The notes below the pieces were generated by a model. That model saw only the letters and a list, made by a program, of their open reading frames with translations, was not told the DNA's origin and did not search any database. DNA of 64,000 bases, from positions 1-64,000 of the forward strand of contig JAGLGN010000034.1 in the NCBI GenBank assembly GCA_023144005.1, in the 5' to 3' direction. Position 1 is the first letter of the stretch, and each line of letters begins with the position of its first letter. This document shows, one piece after another, positions 31,724-41,800 of the stretch. Made by a program: the position numbers and the translations under genes. The DNA is from a bacterium (GTDB lineage Bacteria > AUK180).

Positions 31724-32290
31724 CTATCTGTACAGATTTCTAGCATAAGTGTAGCAATGTTCTTTGCAGTTTCTCCCTCCAAAAGCAGCAGTTATCCCAT
31801 TTAGCGCTGCGCGATTGTCCGCCGGGGCTCCCTCCTTGTCTTTTGATACAAATACCTCCCAAGCCAATTGTCCTGCATAAGCTTGAGGACCACCAAATAG
31901 ATATGTCAGCATACATCCGCCGTAACAATGTTTAAATTTGTCAAAACCTCCAGCTTCGTTGAGCATAAATTTAATGAGCTTTTTATCAGTTTCACGATTC
32001 CTTACCTCATTCTTATACCACTCACCCGCAGATTCTATGCCTTTTGTAATAAGGCCTTGAAAAAGAAACATCTGCAATAGCCTACCACTTGGTAACAAAA
32101 ACCTCATTGCATCGAGAATAACACCAATTGATTGTGGAATCATTCCTGAAGGGTCTCTAAAATGAAGAGGACGGCTATCAACATAAACATAAGAATTTCC
32201 ACATTTCAAGGGGTCCTTCCCTGAAAACATACCAACCGAACTATCCATCATCCTTGCTCTGTAATAATAATCTCCGGTCTCAATATTCAT
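31724..32290 (-). CDS. orphan Rhs C-terminal (toxin tip) module
   Basis: 188 residues that start inside the conserved end of the Rhs core: NIETGDYYYRARMMDSSVG followed by MFSGKDP, closely matching NVETSDYYYRMRMMDSSVG followed by RFSGKDP in the full-length Rhs protein. There is no signal peptide and no YD repeats, so it is a displaced 3' fragment. Similarity to the full gene continues some ten bases upstream of the ATG, where an in-frame TAG stops it. The tip carries FKHCYGGCMLTYLFGG and GGRNCKEHC, a divergent match to the active Rhs tip. A hydrophobic stretch lies near 50-70. It could be silent, expressed alone, or a reservoir for recombination. Confidence 0.75.
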   Translation of the reverse strand: MNIETGDYYYRARMMDSSVGMFSGKDPLKCGNSYVYVDSRPLHFRDPSGMIPQSIGVILDAMRFLLPSGRLLQMFLFQGLITKGIESAGEWYKNEVRNRETDKKLIKFMLNEAGGFDKFKHCYGGCMLTYLFGGPQAYAGQLAWEVFVSKDKEGAPADNRAALNGITAAFGGRNCKEHCYTYARNLYR

Positions 32291-32335
32291 TTCCTATCTG
32301 GGATTTGACAATACAAAACATAGATATTTTTATTA

Positions 32336-33163
32336 TTAGTTGGAATCATTCTTTTCCCAGATCTTCTGTTTTACAATATCTTTTATTCGGATTTTGCCGT
32401 ATATTGATGCAAATGTACCGTTACCACGGTCTTCTTTCGCTTCTATTTTCCCTTGTTTATTAACAAGAAAAGCATAATAAAATGAATTAATATCAAAATT
32501 GGCAGGTAACTTACCTCTACAGGCCAACATAGATTGACGATTCAATATCTTACTTGCCTCATTCCAAGATATTGGTCCATAAAATAATATTTCCCCAAAG
32601 TTTACTACCTTTTCTACTCCCTGTGGATCTCCAAAGTAGTCTACAATTTGTTCTTCTTTACTATTGATAAAATCAATTGAGGTAAAAGCCGAATTGCGTA
32701 ATACTTCATAGTAAACTTTCGGAGAGCTCCCTTTGATATTCCCATGATCGCTTTGGACAGATAATGATTCTCCTTGAAGGGCAAATGCTTCTAATTGATT
32801 TTCATCATTGAAAGAAAAAAAGTAGAAGGCATAATAAGCCTCCAAATCACGTAGGGCTATCTCTGAATTATGCATCCTTTTCAATTCTTCTATATCGACT
32901 GAAGTACTTGTGATGGTTGGATAGTATAGCAATTTGCGATTGCCTTGAAAATGAATGTTGAGAACATAACCTTCATTACCTAATTTTTCTATAACTTTAT
33001 CCATTGTGTCTCCGATTTTTATTCCCTCAATGTGCTTATTCAGAGAAGTTGTTCGTTTCAATTTTTTTACAAAAATAAATCCCTCTTTTCCTAAAGTATA
33101 CAGGCCAACTAAACATACAATCAGAAGAAAGGATATAATAATTTTTATAAATGTCGCTTTCAT
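32336..33163 (-). CDS. membrane-anchored protein with two BamE/SmpA-like repeats; candidate Rhs immunity protein
   Basis: 275 residues. One membrane segment at about 7-25 (IIISFLLIVCLVGLYTLG) places the rest outside the cytoplasm. Two segments have the BamE/SmpA pattern of a helix with G/SxxxxV...LG then paired strands: IKIGDTMDKVIEKLGNEG at about 48-65, and SKEEQIVDYFGDPQG later. The gene starts 7 bases after the Rhs stop, on the same strand, with only weak GGTGA ahead, so translation is probably coupled to Rhs. Position and anchoring fit an immunity protein against a toxin acting in the envelope, but this is inference. Confidence 0.65.
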   Translation of the reverse strand: MKATFIKIIISFLLIVCLVGLYTLGKEGFIFVKKLKRTTSLNKHIEGIKIGDTMDKVIEKLGNEGYVLNIHFQGNRKLLYYPTITSTSVDIEELKRMHNSEIALRDLEAYYAFYFFSFNDENQLEAFALQGESLSVQSDHGNIKGSSPKVYYEVLRNSAFTSIDFINSKEEQIVDYFGDPQGVEKVVNFGEILFYGPISWNEASKILNRQSMLACRGKLPANFDINSFYYAFLVNKQGKIEAKEDRGNGTFASIYGKIRIKDIVKQKIWEKNDSN

Positions 33164-33170
33164 ATTGATT

Positions 33171-36100
33171 TCACCAATCCCCGGATGCCCCGGGGGTTAA
33201 ATGAGGGTAGTTTTTTTTATTAGAGTATTCTGCACATTTATCCGAACAATTTTCTCCTCTTACTGAATATAGGATGCCTTCATAAACGGCATCCCAGTCT
33301 TCACTAGTATCTTTTTTATTAGTATTTTTAGAAATAGTTTCGTGATACCACTGACCGAAAAGCCCAAGAGCGGGTCCTCCCCAATCAGCAAGCTTACATC
33401 CTGCGAAACAATGCGTAAAATCATCATTACTATCTTCAGCCTTCATTAAGCTTCCATCTGACAAAGCTCCTTCCTTAGCATCTTGAATCCAGTCGCAACC
33501 TGATGAATCAGTATGTGTGATTGGCATGTTTGACACATAGAAGAAATTATTGATACCTAATACCGGATCTTTCCCCGAAAACCGTCCCACACTCGAATCC
33601 ATCATCCTCATCCTGTAATAATAATCAGAGGTCTCCACATTGTACTCCCGTCCAGTGTAAAGATACCTTATCGCAGGCACATTTTCAAGTTTTTTCTTGT
33701 ATGGATTGAGATTGAGATTCGCATAGAATGTTCTCCGAGCCGGGTCTGTTATTTCACTCCCTCCGGTTGTATCCATATTTCCATATGGATTTATCGGATC
33801 TCCCACCTGCCAATTCTGTGCCGCAAACCATGTCTCATAGTCAAATATATCAGGCTCATTCGGGATATTGGCGAGCCTTTCCACAGGTATCGCATAGACA
33901 TCGCTTTTCGCATTGAAGTGCTTGGAATAAATGATATGGTCAGAACCGTTATATCCAGCAAAACTCGGTCTTGACTTTGTTACGGTTCCGTAACTTCCCA
34001 TAGAATTGACAGCTTCGAGTGATGTTGAATAAGCAAATATCTCGATATTTCTTTTTCTGACCCTGTGAGAAACAGGATAAATCTGATACGGACAGCTTGT
34101 CCCAGGCACATATCCTGTAGTGATGTCATACGCAAACAATGTATTGCCCGCATTCCAGCCGATCGCTTCGTATTTGCTTGCGTTGATATTCTCCGTTATT
34201 ACCGTCTCTTCTCCGGTATCAACCTTGAATAGGACGATATCTGTTTCTGTCCCATCATACTTCAATACAGCAAAGGTCGCTTCATCAGCCTTCGGGTTGA
34301 TCTTTGTATAATCCGCAGTGTCATCCGTAAATCTGTCGTATGTGAGATCATCATTTATCCGGTATATGTTCGTATAAATGTCACCAGTAAGTTTAGCGGT
34401 GAAAAATATTCCCGTCTCGTTCGACTTGATTGTATCAAAGGATTGAACCGCCGTTGATGCAATGATATTCACATCCGAAGAAATAGCTCCCATAGTATCA
34501 GAGACGATTTTCTGAACACCGCTTGAGTCACTATAAAGATAAACGGTATTCACATCGCCGTTCTTCACAATGAATTTATCCTCTTCTACATCTGAATACA
34601 TGAGAAAACCGGTGGGAGACATGGGAGCATGATTTATCCGATATAGGTCTCCGTCTCTCCTATAGTACGGAGTCCTGAATGTGTCAGTATATGTCATCGG
34701 AGTTCCAAACGGATTAGGGACAGGCGTCACGGCTTCGACGAGCGTATAACTGTTACCGGTACCGAGATCGTAACGCTCGATCGATTTGTTCGGACTGACC
34801 ATATCCTCATTCCTGAGCATGATAACGGGATCATCGCAGGTAACGAGGCCGCTCTTGAGAAAGTATAAAGAACCTCCATAAAGCTGCGGATCGTCCTTGA
34901 AGTAGGTATTCTCCAGGATCGGAAGCTCCACGCCCGCAGTGTAACTGTATTCAACTCCGTCCTCGCAGTAATCGGTGATCTCTCCCCATGCGCCGTAACC
35001 GTAGCTTGAGCGGAGCCAGTCGAAACCGGCCTCTGTGATCTCCACGACCTGTCTCGTCGATCCAAGGGCATCCTTGAATATGTAGAACTCCTTATCTTCC
35101 TTGTTATCTTCAAAAGCAAGTATATTATCAATTCCGGGGCCGTTGAAGTATGTCTTCTTTATCTGCTCGCTTCCGTCAAGATCATAGACACAGTTGGCAC
35201 CGTCATAGATATAGTATTCGACTATCGTTTCATTAGTTTGCGGATCCTTGTAAGTCCTCTTCAACCGCTCTCCGGTCGGTGAGAATGTGTATTCACCTAA
35301 TACATTGCCATCTTTTGTTACAGCTCCAAGCCGTCCTTCGGGGCCGTAAAAATATCCACCTAAATTCGATGAATTCTCATCTTCCTGAACCGTAAGTTCG
35401 CCCTTGACATTATATTCCCAATCCTTGCTACCGTTTAAAAGAAGCAATGGAGATACATTGATCTTTATCTTGACATCCTGCCCGATCAGGCGGTTCTCGC
35501 CGTCATAATCATACTCCTCGGTACGATAATTACCCGGATTCAGTGTAATATCTCCGTATATCTGCGTACCGAGAATGAAAGAGGTTGCCTTGACACGGTT
35601 TCCTACACTATCATAGGAATATGAAGTTCCCGCGCCATTGTAATATGAAGCGGCGGTCAGCTGATTCTGATTGTCATAATTGAAATAATTCCTGAGTGTC
35701 TTTCCACGAAGCTCTTCGGGGATAACATCATTGTCCTTGAAGGTCTCAAAGAGGCCTATCCTGTTTCCCCTGTCATCCAGAAGATATTCGTATGAAGCGT
35801 AAGGATTGTCGATCTTTTTAAGGTTCTTCAGCTCATCGTAATCATATGTAACCGTCTTGCCGTCGGGATATGTTATGCTGTCAAGAAGTCCGCAGCAGGA
35901 AGAATACGAGTAAAGGAAAGTGCCCAGATCGGGAAAGGCCTGAGATATGGGCCTGTTCATATTGTCGTATGTCATGCCGACTTGCAACGGTGTTCCACCT
36001 GTCTCAAACGGCATTGTCCTTGAAATAACATTTCCATTATCATCATATGAATATGCCACATTGAATTCCTTGCCGGCAATGAGGGTCTTGACAAGTTCGG

Positions 36101-38807
36101 GCCTGTTCAGAAGGTCGTATTCGTATTCCTTTATTATCTGCGTACCGTCTTTATAATGATCTGTAACTTTAGTGATATTGAGTTCCTTGTCATGATCAAA
36201 TTCCCTTCTCTGTTTATCATACTTTGCATCGAATATGATATGTTTTGTGACGAATCTCTGTATTTCATGATCGTAGTCCTGATAATACTTGGTTGTCTCG
36301 GATTGCGCGGGATCGCTGTTCAGAGAAAGAGTTTTCTCAACCAATGCACCGTCCGGAGAATAACGGTAAGTTTCCGTTGTCAGCGGATATTCGGTCTTTG
36401 TAACTTTTCCCGACAGATCATGGGTATATGATGTGATATTGCCCTCGCCGTCGGTAAGGCGGATAAGATCGCCCCTTAAATTATACTCATAGACAACAGT
36501 TTCATCTACCGTATCCTTATACCTCGTATGAGCCAGTACTCTGTTGAAATTATCGTAAGTATACGAATCGGTCAAATCGCCGTTGATACTCTTTTCAGAC
36601 ACCCTTCCAAGGGCATCATATAAATATGAGGCAACTTCCGTGATTTCTGACTCATTGGTATTCCCCGTAGCCGGATCAACGCTCAAAATGTTTCCCGTGC
36701 GCTGCTTGGCAAGTATCCTTCCTCTTGTATCGTATGAATAAACAACCTGCGCCGACGGTTGATTCAGGGGATCGAACTCCTGCTGTGACAAAAGGTCGCC
36801 ATTGTCATTATAGCCGAATCTTTTTTCCGAACCGTCAGGATGTTCGATTCTCCGAAGTTTCCATGCCGCCTTATCCCATGAAAGTATTGTGACATTCTCA
36901 TTCTTATCCCTTACTTCATCAGGATAGGGGAAATCTTCATAAAGGTCATACTTCGCCTGGACGGAGTTTCCGTATTCATCCTGAACTCTGGTTACATCAC
37001 CATCATTGTCATAGGTGATTTCAGTGCCTGTTGTGACATCATTCAGATCAGGGATAAGGACAATTAGATTATCATCCGTAATTGTAGTGGCTCCCGAAGG
37101 GTCGTACGGAGGGAGATTATCAGGATCAAATTCGTCCTCTATCCAGCCGCCTGACGAACCGGTAACTTCGCTGTTATCACCGGATGTATTACTGAAATTC
37201 TCCGATAGCATCTCTGATGCAGCTGACGAGCTCTCATTATAATTCTTAAACGATGTTTTTCCAGATTGCTGGTCACTTTGTCTTGTAGATACTCCGAATT
37301 TATTAAAAAGCAGACAGATTTGTTTTCCATCAAGGATCTCATTGAAAAAATCAACCGTTATGATGTTTGAAGCAACAAATCTCGCGATACCTTCGGTAGA
37401 ATCCATCGGTCCGAACACGACTCCCGAATACTCAGGAATTCCCTGTGAATCATCCCGCCAATATGTATATGTCGTTTCTTTTTCAAATTGAACCCTTGGA
37501 AACGGTTCGGCATCCTCGTATATCTTTGAAATATAATGCGAAGAAAGGACTTCTCCGGTATCAAATCCATATTGAGTATATTCAAATGACCAGGACCTTC
37601 CTCTGAGATCGTTCAACTTCGTCAGATCACCCTGCGTATTATATTCAAAGGTCCATTCCCGCGAATACGAGTCCTTTATCCTTTCAACCCGTTTTTGTGC
37701 GTCGTAGAATACTTCAAAGATTATTCCGCTATTCAGATCATACTGACCGGTCTTGATCTGTGTCAATTTCAATTCGCTGTCATATTCAAATGTGATCTCA
37801 TGTTTGTCTGTAACCCGGTCTTCTATCGAAACAAGCAGAATTTCGTTAACGGATTCCACAAGATCATCTTCGCTATCCAGTTTAATTCCTTCCGGCTTGT
37901 ATCTGATCTCGCCCTGAAGACTCTGGTATTTCTCGATCAAACCGTTTTTGTAAAATACGCTGTAATAGCCGCTTCCTTTGATGTACATTATCCCTACTGA
38001 TTTGTCCAGAGGTTCATACCGCTCGGTGCCCGGATTATATTGAAATAGAATTCCCCTTCCCGAGGAATCGGATAAAACCAGGAAATTTTCTCCGGCTGAA
38101 TTATTAATAAAAATAATCTCCTTCTCAAAATTGAATATCCAATTATAACCGGCGACACCGTCTCTCTCAAGCAATGAATTATAAGAAAGGGAAACCGTAT
38201 AGGGAAGGCGGGCATCGAAGTCGGAAAGCATTTTGCCGTAGTTTATCGATGCGTCAAATGTATTTCTGGAAGCTGTGACCGGAGCCGAATTGGCCGGAAG
38301 CGGAAAATAGGGAATACTTCGCAGAAGATAGGTCTTGCCTCCTGTGCTGGCAAGCGTTGAGGAGAGCTTCTGGATCTTGCTGTAATGATCGTAAATATCC
38401 GATGCGAACTGATCCGAATAATACGGTGTCTCCGAGACCGTATATTCATGCTTTGAATAATTCCCGTAATAATCGTCAGGACTCGAAGAAAGGACTCTTT
38501 CAAGCCGCTCCGAATACCTGCTCAATTGAGTCTTAAGGGTTGATATGACGGGGTTCGGCAATGGGACTGGAAGTGTCGTTTCAGGATTATAGATAAGGAG
38601 TTTATGGCCGCATTTAAGGTCCCCGAGGTTTGTATCAGTATCGGCAACGGTTGCCACGGCAATCTTGATCCTGTCATCGACCTTCTGATACGCGATCGAT
38701 TTTTCAAGGTCGTCATTGTCAGGAGGTATGAGGCTGCGGAATTCGATGGCATTGACACCGGAGATCACAAGAAGAATACCCAATAAAGAAAATATTATCT
38801 TTCTCAT
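33171..38807 (-). CDS. Rhs/YD-repeat surface protein with beta-propeller-like insert and C-terminal toxin tip
   Basis: 1878 residues. Signal peptide 1-20 (MRKIIFSLLGILLVISGVNA), so Sec export rather than type VI secretion. YD repeats run to about 1270 (YDTRGRILAKQ, YDDNGNVISR, YDYDELKNLKKI), interrupted near 520-565 by a Ser/Asn-rich linker. At YGAWGEI (about 1267) the usual core would go straight to YTGREYN; here that block is at about 1720, with some 440 residues of TolB-like beta-propeller sequence between. Core end SSVGRFSGKDP is near 1740. The tip of about 125 residues has FTHCFAGCKLADWGGP and RGENCSDKC. Ribosome binding site AGGAGT. Confidence 0.9.
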   Translation of the reverse strand: MRKIIFSLLGILLVISGVNAIEFRSLIPPDNDDLEKSIAYQKVDDRIKIAVATVADTDTNLGDLKCGHKLLIYNPETTLPVPLPNPVISTLKTQLSRYSERLERVLSSSPDDYYGNYSKHEYTVSETPYYSDQFASDIYDHYSKIQKLSSTLASTGGKTYLLRSIPYFPLPANSAPVTASRNTFDASINYGKMLSDFDARLPYTVSLSYNSLLERDGVAGYNWIFNFEKEIIFINNSAGENFLVLSDSSGRGILFQYNPGTERYEPLDKSVGIMYIKGSGYYSVFYKNGLIEKYQSLQGEIRYKPEGIKLDSEDDLVESVNEILLVSIEDRVTDKHEITFEYDSELKLTQIKTGQYDLNSGIIFEVFYDAQKRVERIKDSYSREWTFEYNTQGDLTKLNDLRGRSWSFEYTQYGFDTGEVLSSHYISKIYEDAEPFPRVQFEKETTYTYWRDDSQGIPEYSGVVFGPMDSTEGIARFVASNIITVDFFNEILDGKQICLLFNKFGVSTRQSDQQSGKTSFKNYNESSSAASEMLSENFSNTSGDNSEVTGSSGGWIEDEFDPDNLPPYDPSGATTITDDNLIVLIPDLNDVTTGTEITYDNDGDVTRVQDEYGNSVQAKYDLYEDFPYPDEVRDKNENVTILSWDKAAWKLRRIEHPDGSEKRFGYNDNGDLLSQQEFDPLNQPSAQVVYSYDTRGRILAKQRTGNILSVDPATGNTNESEITEVASYLYDALGRVSEKSINGDLTDSYTYDNFNRVLAHTRYKDTVDETVVYEYNLRGDLIRLTDGEGNITSYTHDLSGKVTKTEYPLTTETYRYSPDGALVEKTLSLNSDPAQSETTKYYQDYDHEIQRFVTKHIIFDAKYDKQRREFDHDKELNITKVTDHYKDGTQIIKEYEYDLLNRPELVKTLIAGKEFNVAYSYDDNGNVISRTMPFETGGTPLQVGMTYDNMNRPISQAFPDLGTFLYSYSSCCGLLDSITYPDGKTVTYDYDELKNLKKIDNPYASYEYLLDDRGNRIGLFETFKDNDVIPEELRGKTLRNYFNYDNQNQLTAASYYNGAGTSYSYDSVGNRVKATSFILGTQIYGDITLNPGNYRTEEYDYDGENRLIGQDVKIKINVSPLLLLNGSKDWEYNVKGELTVQEDENSSNLGGYFYGPEGRLGAVTKDGNVLGEYTFSPTGERLKRTYKDPQTNETIVEYYIYDGANCVYDLDGSEQIKKTYFNGPGIDNILAFEDNKEDKEFYIFKDALGSTRQVVEITEAGFDWLRSSYGYGAWGEITDYCEDGVEYSYTAGVELPILENTYFKDDPQLYGGSLYFLKSGLVTCDDPVIMLRNEDMVSPNKSIERYDLGTGNSYTLVEAVTPVPNPFGTPMTYTDTFRTPYYRRDGDLYRINHAPMSPTGFLMYSDVEEDKFIVKNGDVNTVYLYSDSSGVQKIVSDTMGAISSDVNIIASTAVQSFDTIKSNETGIFFTAKLTGDIYTNIYRINDDLTYDRFTDDTADYTKINPKADEATFAVLKYDGTETDIVLFKVDTGEETVITENINASKYEAIGWNAGNTLFAYDITTGYVPGTSCPYQIYPVSHRVRKRNIEIFAYSTSLEAVNSMGSYGTVTKSRPSFAGYNGSDHIIYSKHFNAKSDVYAIPVERLANIPNEPDIFDYETWFAAQNWQVGDPINPYGNMDTTGGSEITDPARRTFYANLNLNPYKKKLENVPAIRYLYTGREYNVETSDYYYRMRMMDSSVGRFSGKDPVLGINNFFYVSNMPITHTDSSGCDWIQDAKEGALSDGSLMKAEDSNDDFTHCFAGCKLADWGGPALGLFGQWYHETISKNTNKKDTSEDWDAVYEGILYSVRGENCSDKCAEYSNKKNYPHLTPGASGDW

Positions 38808-38808
38808 A

Positions 38809-41800
38809 TTACACTCCTGCCTTTATTCCGTAATACTTGATGAGAATATCCATTTTTAAACGGATTTCTGAAATATCATATGATCCGATTGACCGCAGCG
38901 CTTTTATCTGGGTCAAAAGATTATTCATGGCTGAATCAAAATTGCCGATATTCTCTCTCATACTTTCTATCTCCGCATAAATTTCATTCACAGCCGACAG
39001 TTCATTTCCCGAAAGAACCTGTGACATCTCTTCCAGATCAAGAAGTATCGCAGCATAAAGCTCATCAATAGTAAAAGAAATGTCGTAACGGTCAACTGTC
39101 GAATCTATCAGGGAATAAATGCCGCCGCATTTCAGCGACAAGGCCCTCTCTATGGTATAATCCCCTTTCAATTCAGGAAGCTGGATCATAATAGATATTG
39201 ATTTCTCCGAATAGGGTGAAAGATCAAAGTATTGAACCGTCGAGTTGTTGATTATATCTCCTTCCGATATATCAAGAAAAGTAATATCGACAGATGAGAT
39301 GTCAAGTTTAACCGATACGGTTTCCGAAGAATCGTTTGAAACGATATATTTTACCGGAATGATGCGGCTTGGGAAATTGTCGCTCATGTAGTACTCTGGG
39401 AAATTATATGTTTCCAACATAGAAACTATCATATCGCTTAAATCCGATGGCAAGGATATTATCGGGTGATTGAAGAATAATGATCGGCCACGGCCGTGTA
39501 TATTCTGAATTACCGCGGGAGAAGAACCCGGTTCCAAGGTGCCTGATACGGAGCTCTCAGAGGAAAAAGATAAAAGCTCAAGCGGCTTTCCATCAAAGAG
39601 ATAATCAAATCCAGGAGATATTGCAGAGGGGATCACATTGATCGAATAAATTGATTCTTCCAGCTTCCCGAATTCTTTTACTCCGGTAAGTTCCTGAAAG
39701 AAATCGCCTAAACCGGTAAATCCGAAATTAACGACTGGATTTCCCCAGTAGACATACTCGCTGACTTTCCCTGAAACCGTGCCCTTCATGTTCTTTCCGT
39801 TTAAAAGGATTATTCCGTTAAATAATCCTGAGCGCAATTTCTCATCAAATGTACTCGCCGTATCGGCAATATCGACCTTCCATATTTCCTGTGAGCCTAT
39901 CAGCACTTGTTCAAGCTCGCTGTAGTCTGCTTCTGAATAAATAAGAACATTTAGAGGTTCACCGTTCTCAGTAGTCATATCAACATTCGGAACGATAAAT
40001 AAAATCGCGTCAACGATTTGTGAAACATTGCCGATATTGTCGTATCCGCGGGCCTTGACATAGTATTCTCCGTAATCGTATTCCGAAAGAACGACCGGGT
40101 CGGTATAGTTAAGGAAATCTGCCTCATTGATATCCTGGGAGATAGAATACTGGGCATAGGAATATCCCGACAACAAGTCCTGCCCTGATATCTCAAGAAC
40201 CGAATTCTTATAGCAGACCAATTGTCCGGCGATAAGATTTGAAGGCGTAGCGGTGATAGAGATCGCCGGCGGGGTCAGATCCATCATAAAAGAGTAAATA
40301 TTTTCATCCTCAATATTCACCACATTATCTTCGGAGTAATAACTAACCGTATGATTTCCTTCCGAAAGGCCGGCAAGATCCAGAGAATCCTGATATTCCG
40401 AGTATGCATTTTGGTCTATTTTTAAATATTCCGCATACACACCGCTGAGCGCGTCATATGATGACATTGAAATTGAAGAAAACTCTCCGGCGAATTGTGT
40501 TGTTCCATTATTATATGCGTTATGAAATTCAATCCCGCTTTCGGGTGGGGAATAATCATTATAGAAAATATATGACTTCGTGGTGCTTCTATTACCCGCA
40601 AGGTCGGTTCCGTAATAGTAAATCCTCCGTTCACCCTCAGGAAGGCCGTTGATAAAATCCTGAGTGTAACTGATCCAGTTGGCATTATCAAATGAATATA
40701 AAGCCGTTCCTTCCGATACCTCAAATCCCATCAGCGTCAATGCGGAGATATACAGATCCAGAGAGAAATAGAAAGGATCGCCTACCTTCAAGAGAACAGA
40801 GGGCGGAGAAAGGTCAATTGTAAAATTCAATGTCTGTGAAGCTTCATTCCCAGCGGGATCGGATGCCGTCGCATTGAGAGTATGCGCGCCGGGAGCACCG
40901 ATGGAATAATCGGGAAAGATCTCAGTGCCGTTATCAGTAACACAAACGATCGAGCCGTTTTCATCCTTATGGCTGATTGCCGGGAACACATAATTATTAT
41001 ATAATCCGTTGTCTTCCACTCCGGAGATATACAATTCAGGCGAGCCGGTATCAATTATCGCTTTGAAGATATTCGCTGAAGTCGTTTCAGGGCCATTTGA
41101 AGCATATACCTTAAGTAAATATTCTCCGTCCGCAAGTAATTGGTTATTGGCATCTTTTCCGTTCCAGAAAAACGAGAGTGGGGCCTCGTCATTGTATGAA
41201 GCCTGGCCTGATGCTATAATATTGCTCATTGAAAGATCGTAAACGCTGTAGAAGACCGTTGCTGGAAAGTTCAATTCCACATCTACCTGAAGAGAATCTT
41301 TGATTAAGTCGCTATTTGGACTGAAGTATTTATTCTCAACTGATATCCAGGTAAAATGTAATGCTTGAGAGTCTATTGGGTACAGCCCTATAACATACAG
41401 ACTGAAATGCTCAGATATTAAAACTATCTGATTATTTTCAACATCTTTTATCACATCCGCAAAGCCGCTGCTGGCATCTTCCCATGCAAGGTCATCCGCA
41501 TTCCAGATAAGCGGGACGAGAGCAAATTCCTCTTCAAGTGTCAGCTCACTGTCGTCGTACAAAATAGTGACGGAAGCATCGCCTGTAAGAGCGCTTTGCG
41601 CGAGAGTAATGTCATATACGGCGGAAGCCGGAGATATTTCCTCAAGGCTCAATTCCGAAATGATCGTGTCGCTGTCTATCAGATCAATGGTCAGCAGATC
41701 CGGCTGCTCCAATGAATTTTCCGGAACCATAACGATGACTTGCTTATCGTCGCTAATCACGGTGCCGGGAACATTTCCTGCCGTATTTTCAATAAAATTC

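Noticed and set aside
30360-33163. Sequencing or assembly duplication as source of the orphan Rhs tip
   Set aside because: The two tips differ strongly in sequence and the followers are unrelated, so they are not an artefactual duplicate.
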